Below are positions 1 to 8,559 of a stretch of DNA of 64,000 nucleotides, in pieces. The first letter of the stretch is position 1. Every line of letters starts with the position of its first letter. A model generated the notes under the pieces. That model made no database searches. It worked only from the letters and a program-made list of their open reading frames with translations, and had not been told where the DNA came from. Source of the stretch: Actinomycetes bacterium (GTDB taxonomy: Bacteria; Actinomycetota; Acidimicrobiia; Acidimicrobiales; Acidimicrobilacustridaceae). The stretch spans positions 124,001 through 188,000 of the forward strand of contig JAKOVH010000021.1 in NCBI GenBank assembly GCA_029782145.1, read 5' to 3'. The position numbers and the translations under genes are program-made.

Positions 1-1
1 C

Positions 2-187
<186 letters not shown>

Positions 188-216
188 GTGCCATGGGGTC
201 CGCCGACCGGTGCGGG

Positions 217-222
217 TAGGCT
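217..222 (+). promoter_or_regulatory. Candidate -10 hexamer upstream of the GtrA-like gene
   Basis: TAGGCT fits the actinobacterial -10 pattern TAnnnT and lies 36 bp before the ATG at 259. A transcript starting near 229 would have a leader of about 30 nt that includes GGAG. No convincing -35 is visible. The same hexamer precedes other genes in the window. Assignment is by pattern only. Confidence 0.3.
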
Positions 223-258
223 CGTGAGGTTTGACGGAACGGATGGAGCTCCCCCCGC

Positions 259-759
259 ATGAGCAGCCACACCCCGGCGGCCCCGGCCGCCGCCCACGAC
301 GCCGAAGCCGGCATCGTCGGCTACGTCCTCACGCTGGTCCGCACCAAGGGTCTGAAGTACATCGGCGTCTCGGTGGTCAACGTCCTCGTCGGCGGTGGCC
401 TCCTCGTGCTCTTCCAGCACTGGATGGACGCGGTCGAGGCCAACCTCGTCGCCGTGGGCATCTCCGCCGTGCCCGCCTACTACATGAACCGGGCGTGGGT
501 GTGGGGCAAGCGGGGCAAGAGCCACTGGAAGAAGGAGGTCCTGCCGTTCTGGGTGTTCACCGCGGCGGGCCTCGTCATGTCGACGCTGTTCATCCACGTC
601 GCCGAGGACCACTTCGACCGCACCACGACCGAGGGCAAGCTGGCCATCCTCTTCGTCCAGCTGTTCGCCTTCGGTGTGCTGTGGGTCGTGCGCTTCTTCG
701 TCCTCGACAAGCTCTTCCACGTCGAGGTGTTCGAGGACGACACGCCCGACGAGGACTGA
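259..759 (+). CDS. GtrA-like membrane protein
   Basis: This 166-residue protein has about four hydrophobic helices (roughly residues 34-52, 58-78, 95-117 and 130-149) and the GtrA/DPMS-type pattern, including 'YYMNRAWVW' after the second helix. Family members are usually linked to moving or placing polyprenyl-phosphate-bound sugars for cell-surface glycan assembly. ATG was chosen because it matches the family N-terminus and follows a GGAG. The next gene, a methyltransferase, begins 19 bp later, so co-transcription is likely. A cluster with a GT4 glycosyltransferase lies just downstream on the other strand, which fits a surface-glycan role. No catalytic residues are known for the family, so function stays general. 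Confidence 0.8.
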   Translation: MSSHTPAAPAAAHDAEAGIVGYVLTLVRTKGLKYIGVSVVNVLVGGGLLVLFQHWMDAVEANLVAVGISAVPAYYMNRAWVWGKRGKSHWKKEVLPFWVFTAAGLVMSTLFIHVAEDHFDRTTTEGKLAILFVQLFAFGVLWVVRFFVLDKLFHVEVFEDDTPDED

Positions 760-778
760 TCGGGCGGGGCAGCTGAGC

Positions 779-1402
779 ATGGATCCGGTGCTGCGCGCCG
801 CGGCCGAGGCGGCCCGGGGCTTCATGCCCCCCGGCGAGGGCCTCGCCCTGCACGACGCCGCGCTCGCCGTGCCCGAGGGCGGGTCGCCGATGCTCGAGAT
901 CGGCAGCTACTGCGGCAAGTCGGCCGTCTACCTCGGCGCCGCCGCCCGCAAGCGGGGCACGGTGCTGTTCGCCCTCGACCACCACCGGGGCTCGGAGGAG
1001 AACCAGCCCGGGTGGGAGTGGCACGAGCCCGACCTGGTCGACCCCGAGGTGGGGCGCATCGACACCCTGCCCCGCTTCCGGCGCACGGTGCACGACGCCG
1101 GCCTGGAGGACGTGGTGGTGGCCCTGGTCGGCGACTCGCCGACCGTCGGCAGCCGCTGGCGCATCCCGCTGTCGCTGCTGTTCATCGACGGGGGGCACGG
1201 CGCCGAGCCGGCCCACCGCGACTACGAGCTGTGGACCCCGTGGGTCGAGCCGGGCGGCCTGCTGGCCATCCACGACGTGTTCCCCGACCCCGCCGACGGC
1301 GGCCGCCCGCCCTACGAGATCTACTGCCGGGCGCTCGAGTCGGGCCGGTTCGCCGACGTCTCGGCCACCGGCTCGCTGCGGGTCCTGCGCCGCACCGCCT
1401 GA
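779..1402 (+). CDS. Class I SAM-dependent methyltransferase (Methyltransf_24-like)
   Basis: The predicted protein has 207 residues. The SAM-binding motif I reads 'LEIGSYCGKSAVYLG' (about residues 40-54). The acidic strand-2 end follows in 'LFALDHH', and 'LLFIDGGH' near residue 137 matches motif II/III of the Methyltransf_24 group, which also includes O-methyltransferases of glycan and cephalosporin-hydroxylase-like families. 'PGGLLAIHDVF' is the usual post-motif segment. The acceptor cannot be predicted. It follows the GtrA-like gene by 19 bp, and both lie opposite a glycosyltransferase cluster, so a sugar or lipid-linked glycan substrate is possible (inference). Confidence 0.75.
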   Translation: MDPVLRAAAEAARGFMPPGEGLALHDAALAVPEGGSPMLEIGSYCGKSAVYLGAAARKRGTVLFALDHHRGSEENQPGWEWHEPDLVDPEVGRIDTLPRFRRTVHDAGLEDVVVALVGDSPTVGSRWRIPLSLLFIDGGHGAEPAHRDYELWTPWVEPGGLLAIHDVFPDPADGGRPPYEIYCRALESGRFADVSATGSLRVLRRTA

Positions 1403-1423
1403 CCGCTCGACCTGCCCCCGTCG

Positions 1424-1477
1424 CCGAACCTGCCCGTGGAACGGTCGTCGGAGCGACCGATTCGCGCGTGGGTTCGG
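1424..1477. terminator. Nested inverted repeat between convergent genes, possible bidirectional terminator
   Basis: CCGAACC (1424-1430) pairs perfectly with GGTTCGG (1471-1477). Inside lies a second hairpin, GGTCG (1443-1447) with CGACC (1454-1458). The structure fills the 76-bp gap between two convergent stop codons. No T-tract follows, which is common in very GC-rich genomes, so termination is an inference from position and pairing. Confidence 0.4.
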
Positions 1478-1478
1478 A

Positions 1479-2564
1479 TCAGTCGGTGGGGTCGGCGACG
1501 GGCTCGTCGTCGAGCTCGACCAGCGCCGGCAGGGCGTCGTGGTCGGTGAACATGCCGGCGGCCGGCGAGGTGCGGCTCAGCGCGTCGGCGGCGAGGATCA
1601 CCGCGGCGTCGGTGTAGGTGGTGCGCTCGTCGCCGGGGAAGTGCACTTCGTCGGGGAACACGATGCCGGTCCAGTAGTGGCCGTCGTGGTCGCGCAGCTC
1701 CTGGGCCCAGCCGAACAGCTGCAGGGCGTGCTCGCGGTTGCCGACCGACAGCTCGGCCATGAGGCACTCGCAGGTCTCGGCGGCGGTGACCCACGGGCGG
1801 TCGCTCACGCAGCGCACCCCTCGCCCCTCGACCACGAAGGCGTCGCGCCGGGCGTCGAGGCGGGCGTGGGCCTCGTCGTCGCGCAGCACGCCGCCGAGCA
1901 CCGGGTAGTACCAGTCCATGGCCCAGCGGGCCTTGGGGGCGAAGGCGTCGGGGGCCTGCCCGGCGCAGTGGGCCCGGATGACCTGGGCCAGCCGGGCGGC
2001 GCTGAGCTCCCAGTCGGGGCGCTCGTGGCCGAGCAGCTCGGCGACCGCCACCGCGCAGCGCAGGCTGTGGCAGATGCTGGAGGACCCGGTGAGCAGGGCG
2101 AACGACCACGGCGTGCCGTCCGCGTGGCGGGCCCAGAGGATCTCGCCGCGAGGGGTCTGCAGGTCGAGCACGAAGTCGATGGCCCGCTCGACGACGTCCC
2201 ACATCGACTCGACGAACCCCCGGTCGCCCGTCACCAGCCAGTGGTGCCACACCCCGGCGGCGATGTAGGCGATGGTGTTGGCGTCGAGCTTGTCCTGCTC
2301 GATGGAGTCGGCCAGGTAGTACTGGTGCCAGGCCCCGTTGGGGTGCTGCACGTCGACGAGCCACTGGTAGGCGTGCTCGGCCTCGGCCCGCATGCCCGCG
2401 AGGTCGAGCGCCATGGCCGCCTCGACGTGGTTCCAGGGGTCGGCGTGGCCGCCGGGGAACCACGGGATCATGCCGGTGGGCAGCTGCCACGAGGCGATTG
2501 CCTCGGCGGTGTCGCGCACCTGGTCGGCGGTGATGATGCCCTCGACGAAGGGGACGGCGGTCAT
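1479..2564 (-). CDS. Alpha/alpha-toroid (prenyltransferase/six-hairpin-glycosidase-like) protein
   Basis: The protein has 361 residues, rich in regularly spaced aromatic and His/Trp residues such as 'WFPGGHADPWNHVEAAMAL' and 'WLVDVQHPNGAWHQYY'. The QxxxGxW-type repeats ('DVQHPNGAW', 'DLQTPRGEILW') are typical of alpha/alpha toroids, a fold shared by squalene-cyclase-like prenyltransferases and six-hairpin glycosidases. No signal peptide is seen. The ATG overlaps the stop of the upstream methyltransferase by 4 bp (ATGA), so translation is probably coupled. Together with the GT4 enzyme it forms a three-gene unit for building or trimming a glycan or glycolipid (inference). Whether it binds a sugar or an isoprenoid cannot be decided from sequence. 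Confidence 0.62.
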   Translation of the reverse strand: MTAVPFVEGIITADQVRDTAEAIASWQLPTGMIPWFPGGHADPWNHVEAAMALDLAGMRAEAEHAYQWLVDVQHPNGAWHQYYLADSIEQDKLDANTIAYIAAGVWHHWLVTGDRGFVESMWDVVERAIDFVLDLQTPRGEILWARHADGTPWSFALLTGSSSICHSLRCAVAVAELLGHERPDWELSAARLAQVIRAHCAGQAPDAFAPKARWAMDWYYPVLGGVLRDDEAHARLDARRDAFVVEGRGVRCVSDRPWVTAAETCECLMAELSVGNREHALQLFGWAQELRDHDGHYWTGIVFPDEVHFPGDERTTYTDAAVILAADALSRTSPAAGMFTDHDALPALVELDDEPVADPTD

Positions 2565-3328
2565 GACACGGCTCCGCTGGCGGCGAGGGCGGGGATGCGG
2601 CCCGACCGGGTGACCGGCTTGGTCGCGTACACCACCAGCGACTTGCCGAGGATCGGGTTCAGGGCCTGCTCGGCGAGCCGGGTGACCGCCGGGCGCGACA
2701 CGATGTCCCACTCGAGCAGCTTGGTGTAGGCCCGCACCAGCGCGTTGGCGTCGTTGGTGGGCCCGACGGCGCAGCGCAGCCACCAGTAGGGCGAGTGCAG
2801 GGCGTGGGCCAGGTGGGCGCCGCCCGGCTCGAGGCCGGCACCGAGCATCTTCCGGCGCAGCTCGCCCTCGGTGTAGATCCGCACGTGGCCGCCCTCCACG
2901 TGGGGCGCGTGGTAGTGCTCGGAGAGGGCCCAGCAGATCTTCTCCGGCAGCCAGGCCGGCACGGTGACGGCGATGGTGCCGCCGGGGCGCAGCACCCGGG
3001 TGAGCTCGTCGAGGGCGGCGAGGTCGTCGGGCACGTGCTCCATGACCTCCGACGCGATCACGCGGTCGAAGGAGCCGTCGGCGAAGGGCAGCCGGGTGGC
3101 GTCGCCGTTGACGCAGGTGGCCGACAGCCCGGGCGCCACGTCGTCGGCGTCGCGCATGGCGCTCACCGTCTCGAGCACCTGGCGCAGCTCGGGCAGGGCC
3201 ATGTCGCAGGCGACCACCCGGGCACCGCGGCGCAGGGCCTCGAAGGCGTGGCGGCCGAAGCCGCAGCCGAGGTCGAGCAGGCGATCGCCGGCGCGCAGGC
3301 CGAGCCGGTCGTAGTCGGCCGTGAGCAC
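2561..3328 (-). CDS. Class I SAM-dependent methyltransferase (Methyltransf_11-like)
   Basis: The predicted protein has 255 residues and starts at GTG. The SAM-binding motif is 'LLDLGCGFGRHAFEALRRG' (about residues 18-36). Later come 'DATRLPFADGSFDRVIASE' and 'VLRPGGTIAVTVP', the standard motif II and III segments of the Methyltransf_11/UbiE-like group. The GTG lies 2 nt after the stop of the glycosyltransferase upstream, and the stop overlaps the next start by 4 bp, so all three genes form one tight operon. The likely substrate is the product of the neighbouring GT4 enzyme, which is inference from context. Confidence 0.8.
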   Translation of the reverse strand: MLTADYDRLGLRAGDRLLDLGCGFGRHAFEALRRGARVVACDMALPELRQVLETVSAMRDADDVAPGLSATCVNGDATRLPFADGSFDRVIASEVMEHVPDDLAALDELTRVLRPGGTIAVTVPAWLPEKICWALSEHYHAPHVEGGHVRIYTEGELRRKMLGAGLEPGGAHLAHALHSPYWWLRCAVGPTNDANALVRAYTKLLEWDIVSRPAVTRLAEQALNPILGKSLVVYATKPVTRSGRIPALAASGAVS

Positions 3329-3330
3329 GC

Positions 3331-4707
3331 TCAGTCGGCCTTCGGGGTGATGCGGCGGCGCTGGTAGCGGGGGGCGGCCCCGGCCCCGCCCGGGCGGCGG
3401 GCCTGGATGTGGGGCGTCTCGGCGAGCAGGGCGCGGTAGTGCTCGACGGTGCCGACCGCGGTGTGGCGCCAGGTCCAGCGCTCGATGACCCGCTGGCGGC
3501 CGGCGGCCCCGATGCGGGCCCGCAGCTCGGGGTCGTCGAGGGCCACGGCGATGCGGGCGGCGAGCGCCTCGCTGTCGCCGGGCGCCACGAGCAGGGCCGT
3601 CTCGCCGTCGGCCCCCACGACCTCGGGGAGGGCCCCACCGGTGGTGGCGACGAGGGGCACGCCGCAGCTCATGGCCTCGATGGCCGGCAGGGAGAAGCCC
3701 TCGTAGAGCGAGGGCACCACGGCCAGCTCGGCCTCGGAGTACAGCTCGATGATGCGCCGCTCGGGCACACCGGTGACGAAGGTGACGACGTCGCGCAGGC
3801 CCAGCTCGTCGATGATCCGGGCCGAGGCGCCGCCCTCCTTGAGCCGGCCGATCACGACCAGCTCCACGTGGCGCTCGGTGCGCAGCTTGGCCAGCGCCTC
3901 GAGCAGGTAGCGCAGGCCCTTCATGGTGACGTCGGCGCTGGCGGTGGTGATGAGCCGGCCGGGCACCCGGGCCACGTCGGGCAGGGGGCGGAACAGGTCC
4001 TGGTCGACGCCGACGGGCACGACGTGGAGCCGCTCGAGGGGCACGGCGTGGTCGGCGTTGATGTCACCCAGGGAGTTCTGCGACACGGTGACGACGCGCG
4101 GCAGGCGGGACGCGACCCGGGTCTGCATCTTGGTGAAGCCGTACCAGCGGGACTTCGAGAAGCGCTTCCAGGCGCTCTCGGCGTGCTCCATCTCGAGGCG
4201 CCGGTCGACGGTGATCGGGTGGTGGATGGTGGCCAGCACGGGCAGCCCCAGGCGTTCCATGCCCAGCAGGCCGTAGCCCAGGCACTGGTTGTCCTGCACC
4301 AGGTCGAAGTCGTTCACCCGGCCCCGCAGGTGCTGGAAGGCCCGGACGCTGAACGCCAGCGGCTCGGGGAAGCTGCCCGACATGTAGGCGCCGACCTCGA
4401 CGGCGTCGCCGACGGTCTTGATCTCCCACGGCATGGGCAGCCGCATGGGGAAGTGGTCGTTGTAGATGTCGAGGCTCGGCAGCTCGACCAGCGGCACGCG
4501 CGGGTCGAGCTCGGGGAACGGCTGCCCGCCGAGCACCTCGACCTCGTGGCCCAGGTCGGAGAGGGCCTTGGTGAGGTGGCGGGTGTAGACGCCCTGGCCC
4601 CCGACGTGGGGCTTTCCCCGGTAGGTCAGGAACGCGACCCGCAGAGGGAGCTCCCCGTCGGCGGCGGCGGGAGCGGTGGAACGGGGCGCGACAGGGCGAG
4701 ACGACAT
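3331..4707 (-). CDS. GT4-family glycosyltransferase
   Basis: The protein has 458 residues. The N-terminal GT-B domain opens with 'VAFLTYRGKPHVGGQGVY', the glycine-rich acceptor/donor loop of GT4 enzymes. The C-terminal domain has 'PSLYEGFSLPAIEAMSCG' followed by 'VPLVATTGGALPEVVG', which contains the EX7E nucleotide-sugar-binding element. Length is normal for the family and no signal peptide is seen. It is the first gene of a three-gene operon with a methyltransferase and a toroid protein. The likely role is transfer of a sugar from an activated donor to a lipid or glycan at the inner membrane face. Donor and acceptor are not predictable. Confidence 0.85.
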   Translation of the reverse strand: MSSRPVAPRSTAPAAADGELPLRVAFLTYRGKPHVGGQGVYTRHLTKALSDLGHEVEVLGGQPFPELDPRVPLVELPSLDIYNDHFPMRLPMPWEIKTVGDAVEVGAYMSGSFPEPLAFSVRAFQHLRGRVNDFDLVQDNQCLGYGLLGMERLGLPVLATIHHPITVDRRLEMEHAESAWKRFSKSRWYGFTKMQTRVASRLPRVVTVSQNSLGDINADHAVPLERLHVVPVGVDQDLFRPLPDVARVPGRLITTASADVTMKGLRYLLEALAKLRTERHVELVVIGRLKEGGASARIIDELGLRDVVTFVTGVPERRIIELYSEAELAVVPSLYEGFSLPAIEAMSCGVPLVATTGGALPEVVGADGETALLVAPGDSEALAARIAVALDDPELRARIGAAGRQRVIERWTWRHTAVGTVEHYRALLAETPHIQARRPGGAGAAPRYQRRRITPKAD

Positions 4708-4741
4708 GGGGCGTCAAGTCTCGTTCCCGCCTACCGGGTGG

Positions 4742-6388
4742 TCAAGCCGGGGTCGGGTCCTGCTCGGGTCGGGCGGCGGCGGTGCGACGCTCGGTCGGCA
4801 GGCCCAGGTCCGCGGCGCGCCGGGCCATGGCGGCCTCGACCGCCTCGGCGATCGACGCCCGGTCGAGCCCGGCGGTGTCGGCGGCGCGAGGCGCGGCCGC
4901 GACCGGCGCCGGCCGGGCCGCGGGCTGCGGCGCCGTGGGCGAGTGCAGCGGGGCGGCGTGGGGCGACGAGGCGGGCGGCGGTGTCGGCGCCGACGGTCCG
5001 GCCGCGGCGCCGGTGTGCGCTGCGCCCGCGTGCTGCGCGCCCGGGTGGGCCTCCTGGTGGTGGCGCCGGGACACCGTGGGCATCGTTACCAACCGCCGGG
5101 CCGACGCGGCGACGGGGATCTCGCCGCCCCGGTCGTCGGTGTGGGTGAAGTACAGGTGGGCGATCCGGTCGATCATCGCACCGTCGAGCTCGAGGGGGAG
5201 GTCCTCGAAGGTGCAGATGGAGATCAGGATCTTGCAGACGGCACTGGGGAGGTAGGGCCGCAGGTCGCCGTCGCCCAGCTCGCGGCTCGTGCGCCGGAGG
5301 TGGGCGGGGGCGCCCGGTGCCAGCCGGACGCCCTGGCTCTCGCAGACCCGGCGCAGGACCTCGTCGAACGCGTCGTCGGCGATCGACGGGACGAGCACCT
5401 TCGACTGGATGCGGCGGAAGAACGCCTCGTCGCCCAGGGTCTCGGGCTGGAGGTTCGTCGAGAACACGATCTTGGCGTCGAAGGGGATGTCGAACTTCAC
5501 GCCGTGGTCGAGCATCAGGTGGTCGCGCTGGCGGTCGAGCGGGACGATCCAGCGGTTGAGCAGCGCCTCGGGGGTGAGGTGCGCCTGGCGGCCGAAGTCG
5601 TCGATGACCAGGATCCCGTTGTTGGCCTGCATCTGGAGCGGGGCCACGTAGGTGCCGCTGTCGCGCTGGTACTTGAGGTCGAGCATGTCCGGGCCCAGCT
5701 CCCCGCCGACGATGACGCACGGGCGGTGGCACAGGATCCAGCGGCGGTCGATGCCCGCGGGCTGCTCCTCGGCGGGCCGGTGCACGACGGGGTCGAACAC
5801 GGTGATGATCTGGCTGTCGACCTCGACCGCGTAGGGCACGAGCACGTGGTCGCCGTAGATGCGCAGCAGCCGCTCGGCGATCGACGATTTGCCGGTGCCG
5901 GGCGGGCCGTAGAGGAACATGGCTCCTCCGGCGATGGCCGCCGGGCCCAGCTCGCACAGCAGCTCGTCGCTGATCACCAGGTCGGAGAAGGCGGCCTTGA
6001 GGGCGGGCAGGTCGATGCGGGGGCTGGCGTGCTGGGCCCGGATCACCTGCGTGTAGGCGCTCAGCCCCACCGGGACGGGCCCCACGTAGCGCGAGAGCAC
6101 CATGCGGTCGTTGGCCTGCTGGCGCCCGGCGCTCGTCGGGGCGAGCCGGTAGTCCCGCCCGTCCATGCCCTGCACCTCGAGGAACTGCAGGTCGCGCAGG
6201 TCTTCGACGATCCGGGTCATGAGGCCGGGGCTGAGGGCGAGCTTGTTGCTCAGGTCCAGCGTCGACGTGCGGCCCATCGCCACCGCCTGGCGCAGGACGA
6301 TGTCGTGCACCAGGGGCTCGGGGACCCCCAGGTCGTCGACGTTGCGCGGGCTCGTGACGTCGATGCCCGCCGCCGGTCGCCAATCCAT
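4742..6388 (-). CDS. AAA-family ATPase with N-terminal winged-helix-like region and Pro/Ala-rich tail
   Basis: The predicted protein has 548 residues. Residues 20-115 look like a winged-helix module ('STLDLSNKLALSPGLMTRI'). The ATPase core has Walker A 'GPPGTGKS' (161-168), Walker B 'ILVIDDFG' (259-266), sensor 1 'STN' (310-312) and Arg-finger candidates R325/R326. A low-complexity Pro/Ala/His-rich stretch of about 90 residues follows before a short C-terminal helix. The ATG at 6388 was chosen because GAGG sits 6 nt before it; an upstream ATG at 6430 is possible. The gene stands alone between the GT4 operon and divergent dtd, and no partner is adjacent. Its cellular job is unknown to me; a remodelling or gating ATPase is the most that can be said. 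Confidence 0.7.
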   Translation of the reverse strand: MDWRPAAGIDVTSPRNVDDLGVPEPLVHDIVLRQAVAMGRTSTLDLSNKLALSPGLMTRIVEDLRDLQFLEVQGMDGRDYRLAPTSAGRQQANDRMVLSRYVGPVPVGLSAYTQVIRAQHASPRIDLPALKAAFSDLVISDELLCELGPAAIAGGAMFLYGPPGTGKSSIAERLLRIYGDHVLVPYAVEVDSQIITVFDPVVHRPAEEQPAGIDRRWILCHRPCVIVGGELGPDMLDLKYQRDSGTYVAPLQMQANNGILVIDDFGRQAHLTPEALLNRWIVPLDRQRDHLMLDHGVKFDIPFDAKIVFSTNLQPETLGDEAFFRRIQSKVLVPSIADDAFDEVLRRVCESQGVRLAPGAPAHLRRTSRELGDGDLRPYLPSAVCKILISICTFEDLPLELDGAMIDRIAHLYFTHTDDRGGEIPVAASARRLVTMPTVSRRHHQEAHPGAQHAGAAHTGAAAGPSAPTPPPASSPHAAPLHSPTAPQPAARPAPVAAAPRAADTAGLDRASIAEAVEAAMARRAADLGLPTERRTAAARPEQDPTPA

Positions 6389-6517
6389 CAGCTGCCTCGC
6401 TCCTCGGTCGTGGCCATGAGCCTTCAGCATCGGCACCCGAGCCCCGCTCGTTGAGCGCGTCCCGCGACCGGTCCTCGGCGCGTGGTGCGCGTCCGGGCCG
6501 CTCGTCGGGGGCTCTGG

Positions 6518-6523
6518 TAGACC
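6518..6523 (+). promoter_or_regulatory. Possible -10 element for a leaderless dtd transcript
   Basis: TAGACC lies 7 nt before the GTG of dtd, the spacing seen for leaderless actinobacterial mRNAs. It matches TAnnnT imperfectly because the last base is C. No ribosome-binding site precedes the GTG, which supports leaderless translation. Confidence 0.28.
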
Positions 6524-6530
6524 CGCGCCC

Positions 6531-6968
6531 GTGCGAGCGGTCGTCCAGCGGGTCACGGAGGCGTCGGTCACGGTCGACGGCGAGGTCGTCGGCACCATCG
6601 GTGCGGGCCTGTGCGTGCTGGTCGGCGTGACCCACGACGACGACGAGGCCTCGGCCCGCAAGCTGGCGGCCAAGCTGTGGACGTTGCGGCTGTTCGCCGA
6701 CGCCGACGGTCGCATGGACCTCGACGTCGACGCGATCGGCGGGGAGCTGCTGGTGATCTCGCAGTTCACGCTCTACGGCGACACCCGCAAGGGGCGCCGG
6801 CCGAGCTGGACGGCCGCCGCCCCCGGGCCCCGGGCGGAGCCGCTCGTGGCGGAGGTGGTGGCCGAGCTGCGGCGCCTCGGTGCCACCGTGGCCACCGGCC
6901 GCTTCGGGGCCATGATGCAGGTGGCGCTGGTCAACGACGGGCCGGTCACGGTGGTCGTCGAGACCTGA
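6531..6968 (+). CDS. dtd: D-aminoacyl-tRNA deacylase
   Basis: The protein has 145 residues, the normal size for DTD. It removes D-amino acids (and glycine) mischarged onto tRNA, protecting translation in the cytoplasm. The two family signatures are present: 'SQFTLYGD' (77-84), which includes the active-site Thr80, and 'NDGPVT' (135-140), the NxGPVT loop carrying the cross-subunit Gly-Pro chiral selectivity motif. The start 'MRAVVQRV' matches the family exactly, so the GTG at 6531 is secure. The gene is divergent from the AAA ATPase and convergent with lnt, whose stop lies 4 bp away. Confidence 0.95.
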   Translation: MRAVVQRVTEASVTVDGEVVGTIGAGLCVLVGVTHDDDEASARKLAAKLWTLRLFADADGRMDLDVDAIGGELLVISQFTLYGDTRKGRRPSWTAAAPGPRAEPLVAEVVAELRRLGATVATGRFGAMMQVALVNDGPVTVVVET

Positions 6969-6972
6969 CCGG

Positions 6973-8559
6973 TCAGTCGGCGTCCGGTGGCTCGCCGCCG
7001 ACCAGCTCGGCGTCGCGCGGGCTGCGCCGGGCGGCCAGCCACTCCCGCCCTCGGGCGAACCACCAGGCCAGGCCCACCAGCACGCCGGACAGGACGATCA
7101 CGGGGTTGGGGCCGATCACGGTGGCGACGGTGTCGCCGGAGCGCTCGGCCACCACCTCCTGCACCACCGCCTGCTCGGAGACCGACGTGCGCTGCAGGAC
7201 CCGGCCGTCGGGGTCGACGATCGCCGAGAACCCGGTGGGAGACGCCTGCAGCACCCACCGCCCGGTCTCGATGGCGCGCAGGCGGCTGGACGCCACCTGC
7301 TGGGTCTGGACCTGGGTCAGCCAGTAGCTGGAGCCGTTGGTGGGGTTGAGCAGGATCTGGCCCCCGTGCTGCACGGCGTCGCGGGCCCGGTCGGTGAAGA
7401 ACACCTCCCACGAGATCGACACGCCGAGGGTGCCGGCCGGGGTGTGCAGCACGGCCGGGCCGGTGCCCGACCGGGCGTCGCGCAGGGGCAGGCCGCTGCT
7501 CGAGCCGGCCACCGACTCGAGCACGTCGCGCAGCGGCACGTACTCGCCGAAGGGCACCCGGTGCACCTTGTCGTAGCGTTCGCCGGTCGAGCCGTCGGGC
7601 AGGAAGACGATCGACGCGTTCACGAAGCTGCGGGAGTCGATGCCCTCGGTGACGCCGGCGACGAGCGTGGTGTCGAGCTGCTGGGCCAGCTGCGACAGCT
7701 CTCGGCTCTCCTTGTGGTCCTGCAGGGGCCCCTCGACGTCGACCACGTTCTCCGGCCACACGACCAGGTCGACCGGCGGCACGACCTTCCGGGTCGCCTC
7801 CACGTGGCGCAGGAACACCTCCCGAGGGTCGGTGTCCGACGCCCGGGTGTTCTGGCGGCCGCCGCCCTGGATGAGCGCCACCTCCAGCGGGCGCACGTCG
7901 TGGCCCGACGGGGCGAGCACGGCGACGCCCCACAGCGCCACGGCGAGGGCGAGGCCACCCGCTGCCACCCGCCACTCGCGCTCCCACGCGGCCGAGAGGG
8001 CCACGCCCACGACCCCGACGACGAGGACGACCCCGATGGCGCAGCCGACGCGGGCGACCTGGCCGAGGGGCGCCGCGGCCTGGCTCATGGCCGTGGTGGC
8101 GAGCGGGACACCTCCGAAGGGGAAGGCCCAGCGGGCGGCCTCCGCCAGCGTGAACGCCCCCGGCACGGCCAGCCAGCGCATCCACGGCCGGGCTGACCGG
8201 CCCGGGACGAGGATGCCGGCGACCCCGACGTAGGCCGCGAACACCGCCACCGCCACGACGTAGCCCGGTGTGGTCATGTCGACCATCCACAACATCGACG
8301 GGGCGAACCACGCCACGGCCAGCAGCCACGACCGGGCGAAGCGGCCGGTGGCCGGCGTGCCGGCCAGCAGCCGGTCCCAGGCCGCCACGCCGACGAAGGC
8401 CAGCGGCCACCAGCCCCAGGGCGGCACCGAGGCGGCGAGGCACAGGCCGCCGGCCACGGCCAGCAGCGCCGTCCCGAGGCGCGCGGGCAGCCGGGGGAGG
8501 GAACGCGACGGCACGGGCGCCATGATGCCCGCCGGGCCGGCTCCGGTGGTGCCGCTCAC
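6973..8559 (-). CDS. lnt: Apolipoprotein N-acyltransferase homologue with Ser in place of the catalytic Cys
   Basis: The predicted protein has 528 residues: several N-terminal membrane helices (to about residue 215), a nitrilase/CN-hydrolase domain (about 225-465) and a C-terminal helix, the Lnt architecture. Lnt N-acylates the lipobox cysteine of lipoproteins at the outer face of the membrane. The expected triad is Glu-Lys-Cys. E270 ('VWPEN') and K331 ('YDKVHRVPFGEY') are present, but the Cys position reads 'SISWEVFF', with Ser383 (codon TCG) where CYE is usual. The GTG start overlaps the stop of the zinc permease gene by 4 bp, so it is coupled to the znu genes. It may be an inactive or altered acyltransferase. 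Confidence 0.8.
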   Translation of the reverse strand: MSGTTGAGPAGIMAPVPSRSLPRLPARLGTALLAVAGGLCLAASVPPWGWWPLAFVGVAAWDRLLAGTPATGRFARSWLLAVAWFAPSMLWMVDMTTPGYVVAVAVFAAYVGVAGILVPGRSARPWMRWLAVPGAFTLAEAARWAFPFGGVPLATTAMSQAAAPLGQVARVGCAIGVVLVVGVVGVALSAAWEREWRVAAGGLALAVALWGVAVLAPSGHDVRPLEVALIQGGGRQNTRASDTDPREVFLRHVEATRKVVPPVDLVVWPENVVDVEGPLQDHKESRELSQLAQQLDTTLVAGVTEGIDSRSFVNASIVFLPDGSTGERYDKVHRVPFGEYVPLRDVLESVAGSSSGLPLRDARSGTGPAVLHTPAGTLGVSISWEVFFTDRARDAVQHGGQILLNPTNGSSYWLTQVQTQQVASSRLRAIETGRWVLQASPTGFSAIVDPDGRVLQRTSVSEQAVVQEVVAERSGDTVATVIGPNPVIVLSGVLVGLAWWFARGREWLAARRSPRDAELVGGEPPDAD

